NCBI GenBank assembly: GCA_964500965.1
Contig: CAZCQZ010000001.1
Span: 1 to 64,000, forward strand
DNA from: JAISGQ01 sp964500965
GTDB lineage: Bacteria > Bacillota > Clostridia > Oscillospirales > Acutalibacteraceae
DNA: 64,000 nt
Reading direction: 5' to 3'
The position numbers and the translations under genes were made by a program. This document shows positions 25,281-33,697 of this stretch, piece by piece. A model generated the notes under the pieces. The model ran no database searches. It saw nothing but the letters and a program-made list of their open reading frames with translations, and was not told where the DNA came from. Position 1 is the stretch's first letter. Each line of letters starts with the position of its first letter.

Positions 25281-26906
25281 TCACAGGTTCTTTTCAAGAA
25301 TTACCAACGCTTCATATGGTCTGAGCACATCGTTGTCCCTCGGTATTTTACCGTCCGGATACACCGACTGTAAAAGCTGTGCATCGGGTGCAAAGCTTCC
25401 GGTAAATGCATTTTCGTTTTCGCTGAAATTGCAGATTACCGTTATTTTCTCGCCCTTATAACTGCGCTCATACGCAAAAATATCTTCCGCCGTATTCAAA
25501 AGCTTGAAATCTCCGTATTTTACGGTATCGCTGGTTTTACGATATTCTATCGCCTGCTTGTAGCTCCAGAACATGGAATTTTTATCGTTCAGTGCCGCTT
25601 CCGCCGTTATTCCGCTGTCGTTGCATCTTGCGCTTATCCACGGCTCGGCTTCTGAAAATCCGCAGTTTTTGCCGCTGTTCCATTGCATCGGAGCACGTGC
25701 GTTATCTCTGCCCTTTGCCTGTATTCCACGCAGCACCTTTTCCATATCCGCGCCTTTTTCTTTCTGCTCGTTCCAGTAATTACGCATTTCAATATCGTTG
25801 AATTTCTTTGGGTCATCAAGGGTGGCGTTTGTCATTCCGATTTCTTCGCCCTGATAAACAAACGGCACTCCTCTGAGATAATGCAACAGCATACACATAA
25901 GCTTCGCACACTCATTGCGGTATTTGCCCTCTGTTCCCCAGCGTGACAAAGCTCTCGGCTGATCGTGATTACACCAGAACAGACCTACACACCCCTCATC
26001 TCCCAGTTGGGTTTCCCAGCGTGTGATTATTTCCTTGAATTTCTTCATCGAAAACGGTGCCAAATCCCACTTGCAGCCGTTCTGCTCATCAATCGAAATA
26101 TGCTCGAATTGGAAAACACAGGTCAGCTCACGCCTTGCAGGGTTTGAAAAAAGCTTTGCCCTTTCTATGTTTGCGCCGCCTGTTTCTCCGACCGTAAAGC
26201 AGTCCCGGAAGCTCATGGTGTTTTCGTACATCTCATTTATAAAGCGATGGGTATCCTCCGTGTTTCCGCAGTTGCCCTCGTCAATATGCTTTCCTATCAT
26301 GTCTATAACGTCCATACGAAAGCCTGCTACGCCTTTGTCGAGCCAGAAATTTATCATATCGTAAATCTCATGACGGAGCTTTTCGTTGTGCCAGTTCAGG
26401 TCAGGCTGTTTTTTGCTGAACATATGCAGGTAATATTCGCCCGTTTCTTCATCATATTCCCATGCGCTGCCGCCGAAAACCGCTCGCGTATCGGTGGGAG
26501 GATTTCCCTTTTCTCCCTTGCGCCATATATAGTAATCGCGCTTGTCGCTGTCCTTTGAGGAACGCGATTCGATAAACCAGCTATGCTCGTCGGAAGAATG
26601 ATTTACAACAAGGTCAAGCAGTATCTTTATTCCTCTTTTTTCAGCCTTTTCAATAAGCTCATACACATCTTCGTTCGTACCGAAGCAGGGGTCTATTTTA
26701 GTGTAATTGCTTATATCATAGCCGTTATCGTCCATCGGGGAGCAGAACACCGGAGTAAGCCAAATTATGTCAACTCCCAGTAGGGCTATATAATCAAGCT
26801 TTTCGATGACACCGCGAATATCTCCGATGCCGTCACCGTTTGTGTCGGAAAAACTTTTCGGGTAGATTTGATACACGGTACTGCCATGCCACCATTTTCT
26901 TTCCAT
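25281..26906 (-). CDS. GH13 alpha-glucosidase (oligo-1,6-glucosidase group)
   Basis: A 541-residue cytoplasmic enzyme that should release glucose from the ends of short alpha-glucans. GH13 regions are intact: YQIYPKSFSDTNGDGIGDIRG, DLVVNHSSDEHSWF, GFRMDVID with the nucleophile Asp, TVGETGG with the acid/base Glu and NHDQPR with the third acid. The QPDLNWHN motif and overall length fit the oligo-1,6-glucosidase/dextran glucosidase subfamily. No signal peptide is present. The ATG at 26906 is preferred over a TTG two codons upstream because AAGGAGC lies eight bases before it. Trehalose-6-phosphate hydrolase is a close alternative; the absence of a treR or PTS gene argues against it. Confidence 0.9.
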   Translation of the reverse strand: MERKWWHGSTVYQIYPKSFSDTNGDGIGDIRGVIEKLDYIALLGVDIIWLTPVFCSPMDDNGYDISNYTKIDPCFGTNEDVYELIEKAEKRGIKILLDLVVNHSSDEHSWFIESRSSKDSDKRDYYIWRKGEKGNPPTDTRAVFGGSAWEYDEETGEYYLHMFSKKQPDLNWHNEKLRHEIYDMINFWLDKGVAGFRMDVIDMIGKHIDEGNCGNTEDTHRFINEMYENTMSFRDCFTVGETGGANIERAKLFSNPARRELTCVFQFEHISIDEQNGCKWDLAPFSMKKFKEIITRWETQLGDEGCVGLFWCNHDQPRALSRWGTEGKYRNECAKLMCMLLHYLRGVPFVYQGEEIGMTNATLDDPKKFNDIEMRNYWNEQKEKGADMEKVLRGIQAKGRDNARAPMQWNSGKNCGFSEAEPWISARCNDSGITAEAALNDKNSMFWSYKQAIEYRKTSDTVKYGDFKLLNTAEDIFAYERSYKGEKITVICNFSENENAFTGSFAPDAQLLQSVYPDGKIPRDNDVLRPYEALVILEKNL

Positions 26907-26965
26907 TTTCAAAGCTCCTTTTTATCAGATTTAAATTAAGAACATTTAAGATATTGCGCGGACGG

Positions 26966-26993
26966 TTGAATTTTGTTAAATTTATGTTAAAAT
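26966..26993 (+). promoter_or_regulatory. Promoter of the lipid kinase gene
   Basis: TTGAAT at 26966-26971 and TAAAAT at 26988-26993 with a 16-base spacer, in the divergent region with the alpha-glucosidase gene. Confidence 0.5.
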
Positions 26994-27016
26994 ATTCACA
27001 TTACAGAGGTGATATT

Positions 27017-27961
27017 TTGAAAAAGCTAATGCTAATCATAAATCCGAATGCCGGTAAAAAAAGAATACGCACACAGCTATGTGACCTTATTGAACGTTTA
27101 AGCCGTAACGGATATGTTTCAACCGTTTTTGTCACCGACCCGATACACGGCGCGGAAAAGATTGTTGACGAATTTTCCGACGATTATGACGTTATCATAT
27201 GCAGCGGAGGTGACGGCACTCTCAATCAGGTAATCAGCCGCCTTATTCGTAAAAAAAAACGTCCGCCCATCGGATATATTCCTGCCGGCACTGCCAATGA
27301 CGTTGCCAGAAGTCTTGACCTTTCTTCGGATATTTTAAAGGCGGCGGACGATATTGTCACCGCTACGCCTACCGCCTTTGATGTCGGCACGTTCGGTACA
27401 TCGAATTTTATTTACATAGCTTCTTTCGGAGCATTTACCGAGGCTTCCTACGCCACTCCCCAGGCTCAGAAAAACGCTCTGGGTCATTTCGCCTACGTTC
27501 TTCAGGGCGTAAAAAGCGTTCAGAATATCAAATCCTATCATGTCAGAATCGAAACCGAAAACGCAGTCTACGAAGATGATTACATTTTCGGGGCAATGAT
27601 AAATTCATTTTCATTTGCCGGTATGTTCAAGCTCGATAAAAACAACGTTTCCTTTGATGACGGAGAGTTTGAAGTGCTTCTTATCAAAACTCCGCGCACC
27701 GTTAATCAGCTTCAGAACGCCGCTGTTTCACTGCTTTCAAAAAAATACGACGAGCGTTATGTTACATTTTTCCACGCCTCGAAAATCAAGGTCACATGCA
27801 ATGAGCCTGTCCCCTGGACTACTGACGGTGAATTCGGTGATGTTTACAAAACCGTGTCTCTTTCCGTTCGTAAACACGCAGTTCACCTTTTGCTCAAGGA
27901 CGGAACGTTTCTCGGTGCGCTCAAGCCTGCCGATGAAGCTGTCTCCGAGCAGGACGCATAA
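27017..27961 (+). CDS. Diacylglycerol kinase-family lipid kinase (DgkB/YegS type)
   Basis: A 314-residue soluble lipid kinase. LIINPNAGKKRIR and the catalytic ICSGGDGTLNQVI are signatures of the diacylglycerol-kinase catalytic domain, followed by PIGYIPAGTANDVARSL. In Firmicutes, DgkB of this group returns diacylglycerol released during lipoteichoic acid synthesis to phosphatidic acid. Whether this copy has that role is inference. The frame is open to 26840 but those residues read into the divergent neighbour. A TTG at 27017 follows GAGGTGATATT and gives MKKLMLIINPNAG, the normal family start. It is monocistronic, with a terminator directly after. Confidence 0.9.
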   Translation: MKKLMLIINPNAGKKRIRTQLCDLIERLSRNGYVSTVFVTDPIHGAEKIVDEFSDDYDVIICSGGDGTLNQVISRLIRKKKRPPIGYIPAGTANDVARSLDLSSDILKAADDIVTATPTAFDVGTFGTSNFIYIASFGAFTEASYATPQAQKNALGHFAYVLQGVKSVQNIKSYHVRIETENAVYEDDYIFGAMINSFSFAGMFKLDKNNVSFDDGEFEVLLIKTPRTVNQLQNAAVSLLSKKYDERYVTFFHASKIKVTCNEPVPWTTDGEFGDVYKTVSLSVRKHAVHLLLKDGTFLGALKPADEAVSEQDA

Positions 27962-27969
27962 TTTATTTC

Positions 27970-28001
27970 GGGCTATAAAAAGCTTTCGCTTTTTATAGCC
28001 C
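27970..28001 (+). terminator. Intrinsic terminator after the lipid kinase gene
   Basis: A perfect 14-bp stem (27970-27983 with 27988-28001) with a TTTC loop, followed by TTTATT. Same core pattern as the other look-alike terminators. Confidence 0.88.
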
Positions 28002-28081
28002 CTTTATTATAATGCTTTCCCTGCGATTTGTCTACAGCTTTATTTTTATCGCTTCTGCGATGCTTTCCTGTTTTGCCTGTG

Positions 28082-28110
28082 TTGACACCATTTTCCAAAT
28101 GTGATATACT
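28082..28110 (+). promoter_or_regulatory. Sigma-A promoter of the DUF4190-like gene
   Basis: TTGACA at 28082-28087 and TATACT at 28105-28110 with a 17-base spacer, about 50 bases before the start codon. Confidence 0.8.
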
Positions 28111-28159
28111 TCTTCATAAATCGAATGTTGATTTTTCTTTCATTATCGGAGGTATTAGA

Positions 28160-28555
28160 ATGAATAACCGCAGTTATCAAAAGGACATTTCTCCGTCCAA
28201 CAACTTTGCTGTTCTCTCTTTCTTTATCGCAATTTTGGCTTTGGTTTTCTGCTTCATGCCGCTTATCAGCTTCATTCTTATAATTATCAGTGCCATTCTC
28301 GGCATATCCGCTTATCGCGACGGTAATCGCGGCGGTGCGGTTGCCGGACTTGCTATTTCCGCAGTTTCGCTTCTTATCGCCGTTATCGTCTGGTCCGCAA
28401 CCGGCTCGATTATGTGCGGTGTCGGCGGCAAAACCGAGGTTAACGACAGCTACGGCTTTGATGAGGATTATAATTACGAGGAAGCTTCTCCCTCCGACCT
28501 TTCCGATTCAGACCTGTCTTTCACCGATGTTGACTTCCCCGACTATACCGAATAG
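28160..28555 (+). CDS. DUF4190-like two-span membrane protein
   Basis: A 131-residue protein with two hydrophobic segments (about 18-50 and 61-85) joined by the polar loop AYRDGNRGG, a layout typical of DUF4190 proteins (NxxA, LGxxA and GxxxAGLA motifs). The last 40 residues are strongly acidic (YGFDEDYNYEEASPSDLSD). The ATG at 28160 follows GGAGGTATTAGA. A strong promoter lies upstream and the COG2426-like gene starts 36 bases downstream, so the two may be co-transcribed. Function is unknown. The positive-inside rule puts both tails on the same side. Confidence 0.75.
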   Translation: MNNRSYQKDISPSNNFAVLSFFIAILALVFCFMPLISFILIIISAILGISAYRDGNRGGAVAGLAISAVSLLIAVIVWSATGSIMCGVGGKTEVNDSYGFDEDYNYEEASPSDLSDSDLSFTDVDFPDYTE

Positions 28556-28591
28556 CTCCTTTTCCCCACACTTAATCTCAGGGAGAATACT

Positions 28592-29107
28592 ATGATTGAC
28601 GCTATCTCCGCTTTCTTGAGCAGCTCCTTTGACTGGCTCACCTCCAGCTTTATAGGTAAAATTATTTCCACCATTGTTGTTGCCATGGCTCCTGTTGTTG
28701 AGCTTCGCGGTGCGATTCCCATAGGCACTGCCATGGGTCTTAATTACTGGGTGGCTTTTATTGCTGCGGTCATCGGGAACATGATTCCCGTCCCGTTTAT
28801 TATGCTTTTTATCAGACAGATTTTTACCTGGATGCGAAAGTCCAAAACTTTCGGAAAGCTGGTTGACAAGCTGGAAACCCGTGCTCACAGCAGAGGTGAG
28901 GTCGTTAAAAAATATGAAACGCTTGGGCTTTTTATACTGGTTGCCATTCCGTTACCGGGTACCGGTGCGTGGACCGGTGCTCTTGTTGCCACGTTGATGG
29001 ATATGAAAATCAAACGGGCTTTTCCGACCATTATGGCAGGTGTTATCGTTGCCGGTATAATTATTACCGCCATTACGCAGACTGTGGTATTTATCAGTTG
29101 CGGCTAG
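28592..29107 (+). CDS. COG2426 small membrane protein (putative small multidrug export family)
   Basis: A 171-residue membrane protein of the COG2426 family, annotated as putative small multidrug export, a label that rests on weak evidence. Family features are VELRGAIPIGTAMGLNYW, the amphipathic segment with KLVDKLETRAHSRGEVVKKYE, and IPLPGTGAWTGALVA, followed by a final span. The arrangement resembles half-units of the DedA/VTT superfamily, where paired re-entrant loops carry lipids or solutes. The start follows GGGAGAATACT. No terminator is evident, and a 424-base gap with inverted repeats follows. Confidence 0.85.
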   Translation: MIDAISAFLSSSFDWLTSSFIGKIISTIVVAMAPVVELRGAIPIGTAMGLNYWVAFIAAVIGNMIPVPFIMLFIRQIFTWMRKSKTFGKLVDKLETRAHSRGEVVKKYETLGLFILVAIPLPGTGAWTGALVATLMDMKIKRAFPTIMAGVIVAGIIITAITQTVVFISCG

Positions 29108-29245
29108 TCCATAACCCTTTTACCGTGCTATAGTTAAAGATTTGCGCTTTTCAATTTAATCGAATTTTCTATGCGAACATACCATGGTATATATAAATTT
29201 CAAATTAGTATTCTGACAAAAAATTCTGCACGTCGGAACGAAGAT

Positions 29246-29279
29246 GTCTCATTTCTTTGCTTTCCCAAAGAAATGAGAC
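29246..29279. repeat. Inverted repeat 1, 14-bp stem
   Basis: GTCTCATTTCTTTG (29246-29259) pairs with its exact complement at 29266-29279. The bases TTTCTTTGC (29252-29260) can instead pair with GCAAAGAAA at 29280-29288, so two exclusive folds exist. It resembles interspersed intergenic repeats seen in some Clostridia, but copy number cannot be judged from one window. Confidence 0.65.
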
Positions 29280-29300
29280 GCAAAGAAAGGGCACAAAAGA

Positions 29301-29340
29301 GTGGGAAGTACAAAATCGCCTGCGATTTTGTACTTCCCAC
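29301..29340. repeat. Inverted repeat 2, 18-bp stem
   Basis: GTGGGAAGTACAAAATCG (29301-29318) pairs perfectly with 29323-29340 around a CCTG loop. No T-tract follows, so it is not a typical terminator. It lies 21 bases from inverted repeat 1 and may be part of the same element. Confidence 0.7.
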
Positions 29341-29531
29341 CTCTCTTTAGAATCTCCCAATTCAGCGGTCAAAAGGGATAATAACCTGTTTCTCAAACCG
29401 ACTTTGTTCAGTTCCCTTTTGGAATACTTTTTACAGGGTGCGTTGCTTTTACTATTATTATTGAAATTTTCCGGAATTATTTTCCAACCTTTTTTCTCGT
29501 TTCCGTGTTTATATTACAGGGAGGGTTTAAT

Positions 29532-30554
29532 ATGACGACAAAGCTTCACACAAAAGCAGGGCTATTGTCCGCTTACTGTGTTCTGCACTTCATTGTGGAT
29601 TTCTGCTGTGCGTTTTTTGTTCTCTCCATGTCCTTTGGCGGCAGTCGTATGACCGCTTTTATCGTATATAACTTCTGTGCTTTCGCTTTGCAGATGCCGC
29701 TGGGCATACTGGCCGACAGATTTGACAGGAATGCCGTAATCGCTTCCGGCGGCTGTATTCTCGTTGCCATCGGTGCAATTGTGCCTATACCCATTGCCGC
29801 CGTAGCCGTTATGGGCATAGGCAACGCAATGTTTCATGTCGGCGGCGGTGTCGATGTTCTGAACATGAGCGATAAAAAATGTGCTCCGCTCGGACTGTTT
29901 GTTTCCCCCGGTGCTGTCGGTCTTTGCCTCGGTAAAATGCTTTGCGGCAAAATACCCACTGCCGTTCTCTGTGCTATTCTGCTACTTGCTGCCGTTGCCG
30001 TTCTCCTTAAATCAAAAGCCGTATTCGACTCTCAAGCCTCCGGGAATTGCAGACTGTCCATGCCGCGGATTTCGCCGTTACTTGCTTTTTCGGTACTGTG
30101 CCTTTTTACGGTAGTAGTTCTTCGTTCCTTTGCCGGAATGAGTTTTACATTTGACTGGAAAGCTTCTGTCCCGGCTTTAGTTACCGTGGGCTGTGTTGCT
30201 CTGGGCAAGGCTCTGGGCGGTTTTGCCGCCGACCTTGCAGGCACGAAAATCGCAAGTATTTTGTCTCTCGGAATATGTGCTGTGCTGTTCCTCTTTTCAA
30301 ACAATATGCTTTGCGGACTTGCTGCGCTTCTTCTTTTTAACATGACCATGCCCATAACGCTCTGGGAAACAGCACGGATTTTTCCGAACGCAAAGGGATT
30401 TTCATTCGGCTTGCTGACATTTGCCCTGTTTATCGGTTTTCTTCCCGTATGCTTCGGTTCTTCCGCACTTTCGACCGTAATGAGCGCAGGCATATCCGCT
30501 CTGTCGCTGATTCTCCTGCTTCTCGGCACTTGGAGGAAAAAGAATGTCACTTGA
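29532..30554 (+). CDS. MFS-type transporter
   Basis: A 340-residue polytopic membrane protein with about ten hydrophobic spans. The loop PLGILADRFDRNAVIASGG after the second pair of helices is the motif A of the major facilitator superfamily, and VMGIGNAMFHVGGG follows in the fourth or fifth helix. It is shorter than most MFS proteins (about 400), so one helix pair may be missing or short. The ATG at 29532 has GGAGGG eight bases upstream. It overlaps the next small membrane gene by 11 bases, which implies coupled translation. The substrate is unknown. Confidence 0.78.
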   Translation: MTTKLHTKAGLLSAYCVLHFIVDFCCAFFVLSMSFGGSRMTAFIVYNFCAFALQMPLGILADRFDRNAVIASGGCILVAIGAIVPIPIAAVAVMGIGNAMFHVGGGVDVLNMSDKKCAPLGLFVSPGAVGLCLGKMLCGKIPTAVLCAILLLAAVAVLLKSKAVFDSQASGNCRLSMPRISPLLAFSVLCLFTVVVLRSFAGMSFTFDWKASVPALVTVGCVALGKALGGFAADLAGTKIASILSLGICAVLFLFSNNMLCGLAALLLFNMTMPITLWETARIFPNAKGFSFGLLTFALFIGFLPVCFGSSALSTVMSAGISALSLILLLLGTWRKKNVT

Positions 30555-30888
30555 AAATATTTTAATTTCTCTTGGCGTTTCTTTATCCTTGACTTTGATT
30601 TTGGAGCTTGTCTTTGCTCTTACTTTCAAGGTTCGCAATCAATCGCTTCTCATTGTGATTTTTGCAAACATTCTTACAAATCCCGCCGTTGTCATGCTCC
30701 ATCTGCTTTTGTGCAGATATTGCGCATTTCCCGAAGTGCCCGTAGTTCTGGTTTCGGAAATATCGGCGATTATTTTGGAATGGCTGATATACAGTCACTG
30801 TACCGATATTAAAAAGCCGTTTCTCTTTTCTCTGGCAGCTAACGCATTCTCGTACTCTTGCGGTCTTTTAGCAGGCGCGCTTATATAA
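30544..30888 (+). CDS. Small membrane protein, unknown function
   Basis: A 114-residue, very hydrophobic protein with about four spans (LISLGVSLSLTLILELVFAL, then VIFANILTNPAVVMLHLLL, a central IILEWLIY and a C-terminal span). Several Cys residues lie between helices (CRYCAF, HCTDI, SCG). I do not recognise a family. GGAGGAAAAAG before the ATG and the 11-base overlap with the transporter gene support expression. The SH3-like protein gene starts 22 bases downstream, making a likely three-gene unit. Confidence 0.72.
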   Translation: MSLENILISLGVSLSLTLILELVFALTFKVRNQSLLIVIFANILTNPAVVMLHLLLCRYCAFPEVPVVLVSEISAIILEWLIYSHCTDIKKPFLFSLAANAFSYSCGLLAGALI

Positions 30889-30909
30889 TTTCCGAAAGGG
30901 GTATTATTC

Positions 30910-31710
30910 ATGAAAAAGCTCTTGTCAATTCTTCTCGCGGCTATTTTCGTCATGTCCTGTGCGCTGTCAGCCTCCGCTGATGTTATTTTTGAGCCTGACG
31001 ATGACTTTTACAGCCGGCATTCCGATGAATGTGTGCTCGTGGAGCGTTATTTCATCGCAACCGAAACCGTTTACACCGTAAATGAGCCGAACAGCGACAA
31101 CATTTACGGCAAGCTGAGCGAAGGCGATGAGGTGCACATCTCCTACACCTACGAGGACAAGAACGGTATCGTCTGGGGTCTTATCTCCTTTTCCGAGGTG
31201 TCCGGCTGGATTCCCATGGGCTATCTTGAGGTAGTTTATGATAACGTTTCCTTTGTTGAGGAATTCGGTGACAAATTTGTTGAGCCTGATTCGGTTGACG
31301 AGCTTTTCAATGCGGAGCTGTCAAATACCGACGCCATAGTTTTCTGGGAATATCCCGGCTCTGACAGCTACTGGACATCCGAGGGGTGGAAAGACAGCTA
31401 CAGCGACATAGGATTCCTTTATCTTTTTAACGACGCAAACGATACTACCTGGGGATACGTAGCTTACTTCTACGGTAGAAGCGGCTGGGTGTGCATTGAC
31501 AACCCCTCATCAACGGAGGTTGTATCACCCCTTGAAAGAGATTCTCAGAACATCTATTACGGCTCTGTTCTCGACGATGACAGTGCCGTTGTAAGCGGCA
31601 ATTCGTCCGCTGTTTGGATCGCGGTTATTCTTGTCTGCGCTGTTTGCGCCGTCACCGCCGTGCTCATCGTCATTTTCGCGATTAAAAAGAAAAAATCCGC
31701 AAAGAGCTAA
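30910..31710 (+). CDS. Secreted or surface SH3-like domain protein with C-terminal anchor
   Basis: A 266-residue protein. A signal peptide is clear at 1-24 (MKKLLSILLAAIFVMS, then ALSASA). Residues about 42-95 read as a bacterial SH3-like unit (VYTVNEPNSDNIYGKLSEGDEVHISYTY in part, VWGLISFSEVSGWIPMGYLE), and a second, weaker unit with FLYLFNDANDTTWGYVAYFYGRSGWVCIDN lies at about 165-200. The C-terminus has a hydrophobic span (AVWIAVILVCAVCAVTAV) and a KKKKSAKS tail, so the SH3 units face outside and the tail is inside. Likely a wall-sensing or wall-binding protein. It ends tail-to-tail with the P-loop ATPase gene, overlapping by four bases. Confidence 0.8.
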   Translation: MKKLLSILLAAIFVMSCALSASADVIFEPDDDFYSRHSDECVLVERYFIATETVYTVNEPNSDNIYGKLSEGDEVHISYTYEDKNGIVWGLISFSEVSGWIPMGYLEVVYDNVSFVEEFGDKFVEPDSVDELFNAELSNTDAIVFWEYPGSDSYWTSEGWKDSYSDIGFLYLFNDANDTTWGYVAYFYGRSGWVCIDNPSSTEVVSPLERDSQNIYYGSVLDDDSAVVSGNSSAVWIAVILVCAVCAVTAVLIVIFAIKKKKSAKS

Positions 31711-32774
31711 GAGAAAAGCTCTTTCAAAAGGTCGTCGCTTATTTCGTCAACTCTGTCAAAATCCATAGCGGCAATGTAATGCTTTTCAAGCTCATCGTGG
31801 AGCTTCTTCGCATCACGCATATGCTGTGATGCCTGTTCAAGCATGAGCCTTTCGTTTTTTTCGTTTTCCGTGAGTGCTTTTCTTTCTTCGGAGGAGAGCA
31901 CTCTTTTCATAAAGCGTGAGGCATGTATTGTACGCCCTGCATCTACGGAATGCACTCTGTTTGCCGCCGAATATGCCACTCCTGCCTCCGGAATGAGCAA
32001 GTGCTCAATCGTATTCGGTGACTGGGAGCAATAACATACTATAACCCCGAAGCCGTCCGCACAGAGCATATCTTTCAGGCTTTTCATCAGCAGCGCAGAA
32101 CATCTTGACCACCTGTCATCAATGGGAATGCACACATCGCACTGATTATGCACGGTGTTTTCAAAGGTCGTTACACCGTCTTTCGTAACCGCCGACAGCA
32201 ATCGTTCCTCCGTAAATCTCCCCATCCCTCTTTTCGGAAGATTATCTCGCAAGCGTTCCGAAGCACGATACAGCTTTTCTCTGTTGATAAGCGGCTCGGT
32301 TTTTGAAATATATCCGCTTCTGAACGCGCTCGCCGCTTTAAGACATTTTTGCGCCTGCTTGTGACATTCCGAGCACATATCGGTCAATTCAAGTATGCTG
32401 TCCCTGTGGGGTATAAGCCTTGTTTTGTCCCAGCAAACGCCTAAATCAACTATGCTCTCACATATTCCCGGATATTTGGCGTTTACGGTATGAGGCGCTG
32501 TTCCGTCCATGATTATAAATTTCCTGTCCGTCAGAATTACCGCGTCAAGAGACTCGGAATCCGATGAACAAAAGATACGTTCGCATTTTTCGCCCCTTTC
32601 TGCGGCGGCTTTCGCTACTTTTTTCACAAGAGACGACTTTCCTGTACCCGGTCCTCCCTTAATTATGCGCGCACTCCAGCCGTCGTAAGGGTCATAGGCT
32701 CTTTCAAAAAGCGAAAAGAAACCCTCCGGACTGCTTGCTCCCAGAAAATAGTCGTTAAATTTATATTTATCCAT
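31707..32774 (-). CDS. P-loop ATPase/nucleotide-binding protein, unknown role
   Basis: A 355-residue soluble protein with a Walker A motif near the start (IIKGGPGTGKSSLVKKVAKAA) and CERIFCSSDSESLDAVIL, then FIIMDGTAPH as a likely Walker B strand with an atypical ending. Proteins with this start (FLGASSPEGFFSLF) recur in Clostridia as conserved ATPases, as far as I recall, with no assigned role. A second half contains GFGVIVCYCSQSPNTIEHLLIPE, suggesting a duplicated domain. The ATG at 32774 is chosen because AAGGAGGT lies eight bases upstream. It appears monocistronic, downstream of the PP2C terminator. Confidence 0.72.
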   Translation of the reverse strand: MDKYKFNDYFLGASSPEGFFSLFERAYDPYDGWSARIIKGGPGTGKSSLVKKVAKAAAERGEKCERIFCSSDSESLDAVILTDRKFIIMDGTAPHTVNAKYPGICESIVDLGVCWDKTRLIPHRDSILELTDMCSECHKQAQKCLKAASAFRSGYISKTEPLINREKLYRASERLRDNLPKRGMGRFTEERLLSAVTKDGVTTFENTVHNQCDVCIPIDDRWSRCSALLMKSLKDMLCADGFGVIVCYCSQSPNTIEHLLIPEAGVAYSAANRVHSVDAGRTIHASRFMKRVLSSEERKALTENEKNERLMLEQASQHMRDAKKLHDELEKHYIAAMDFDRVDEISDDLLKELFS

Positions 32775-32830
32775 GTGAATTACCTCCTTTTCCATAACAG
32801 TTTATGTAAAAAATCCCGTAGTGTGCAAAA

Positions 32831-32865
32831 ATGCGCTGTAAAAGGCTTTCGCCCTTACAGCGCAT
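32831..32865 (-). terminator. Intrinsic terminator of the PP2C gene
   Basis: An 11-bp stem ATGCGCTGTAA (32831-32841) with TTACAGCGCAT (32855-32865), extended by GGC/GCC near a TTTC loop. On the minus strand it is followed by TTTTTGC. It ends the operon that begins near 38388. Confidence 0.75.
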
Positions 32866-32877
32866 TCATACTGCGAT

Positions 32878-33669
32878 TCAAAATACCGCCACAATCACCG
32901 TTGTATTGTCTGCTCCGCCGCGTTCAAGTGCAAGCTCAATAAGAGCCTTGCACCTTTCTTCGGCGGTTTTGCCCTTTGACAGAATTTGCTCTATGTCACT
33001 GTCGTAAAGCATATCTGTCAAGCCGTCACTGCACAGAAGCAGCACATCGCCGCTTTCCGGAATTATCGGCTTTGAATAATATGCCGCAAGAGGTCTGTAA
33101 TCCGTCGGCATACCCAAAAAGCGTGTAAGCCCGTGCTTTGCCGGACTTTTCCGCGCATCTTCCTTACTCATAACGCCCTTATCTATGAGATACTGAGCTT
33201 CGGTATGGTCCTTTGAAATCTGCGCAAGCTTTCCTTTGGTGTAATAATATGTCCTGCTGTCCCCTATATTCGCCGCAAACAGCTTACCCTTGTAGGTGCA
33301 TGCAAAGGCACAGGTCGTACCGATAACCGGTTCGTTCAGCTCCTTTGCCTTATCCTCAACGGCTTTATTGGCTTCCTTGAAAAAGTCGCCCACCAGCTTT
33401 GTAAGCGGAGCGGAGTTTTCTGCCCCGAATTTGCCGTGAGATTCGCAAAGCACCCCTGCCGCCGTTGCCGACGCTATCTCTCCGCAGGCTTCGCCGCCCA
33501 TTCCGTCAAACACCGCAAATATCTGCGTCGCTGTCTCCGAGCTTTTTCCTGCCGTAAATTCATCTGCGCCGCAAGGCGATACCACGCCATTTAAGTAAAA
33601 GCAGTCCTCGTTATTCTTCCTGCATTTGCCGGTCACAGTCAATGCGGCGCTTTCAACCTTAATTTCCAT
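32878..33669 (-). CDS. PP2C-family protein serine/threonine phosphatase
   Basis: A 263-residue PPM phosphatase like PrpC/Stp. Metal-binding aspartates are in NNEDCFY, VFDGMGGEACGE, ANIGDSRTYYY, LLCSDGLTDML and GGADNTTVIV. Such enzymes reverse phosphorylation by Hanks-type kinases (PrkC/Stk), which act on cell-wall and growth processes. The kinase gene is not in this window, and its place beside wall-polymer genes rather than prkC is unusual. It lies 28 bases after the SDR gene and closes the operon. The ATG follows GGTGGGGTAAT. Confidence 0.9.
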   Translation of the reverse strand: MEIKVESAALTVTGKCRKNNEDCFYLNGVVSPCGADEFTAGKSSETATQIFAVFDGMGGEACGEIASATAAGVLCESHGKFGAENSAPLTKLVGDFFKEANKAVEDKAKELNEPVIGTTCAFACTYKGKLFAANIGDSRTYYYTKGKLAQISKDHTEAQYLIDKGVMSKEDARKSPAKHGLTRFLGMPTDYRPLAAYYSKPIIPESGDVLLLCSDGLTDMLYDSDIEQILSKGKTAEERCKALIELALERGGADNTTVIVAVF

Positions 33670-33697
33670 ATTACCCCACCTTGTGCAAATAGTTAAA

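Larger units (their letters stand above)
29108..29531. other. Intergenic region, 424 bases, without a convincing gene
   Basis: Short open frames exist on both strands over 29205-29535, but they translate the same inverted repeats in opposite directions and have no ribosome sites. The region holds two strong hairpins (see separate entries), AT-rich flanks and the ribosome site of the MFS-like gene (GGAGGGTTTAAT before 29532). A weak TATATT lies at about 29513, without a clear -35 element. Confidence 0.7.

Noticed and set aside
29205..29535. Small open frames on both strands in the 424-base gap
   Set aside because: They are mirror translations of the same perfect inverted repeats and lack start signals.
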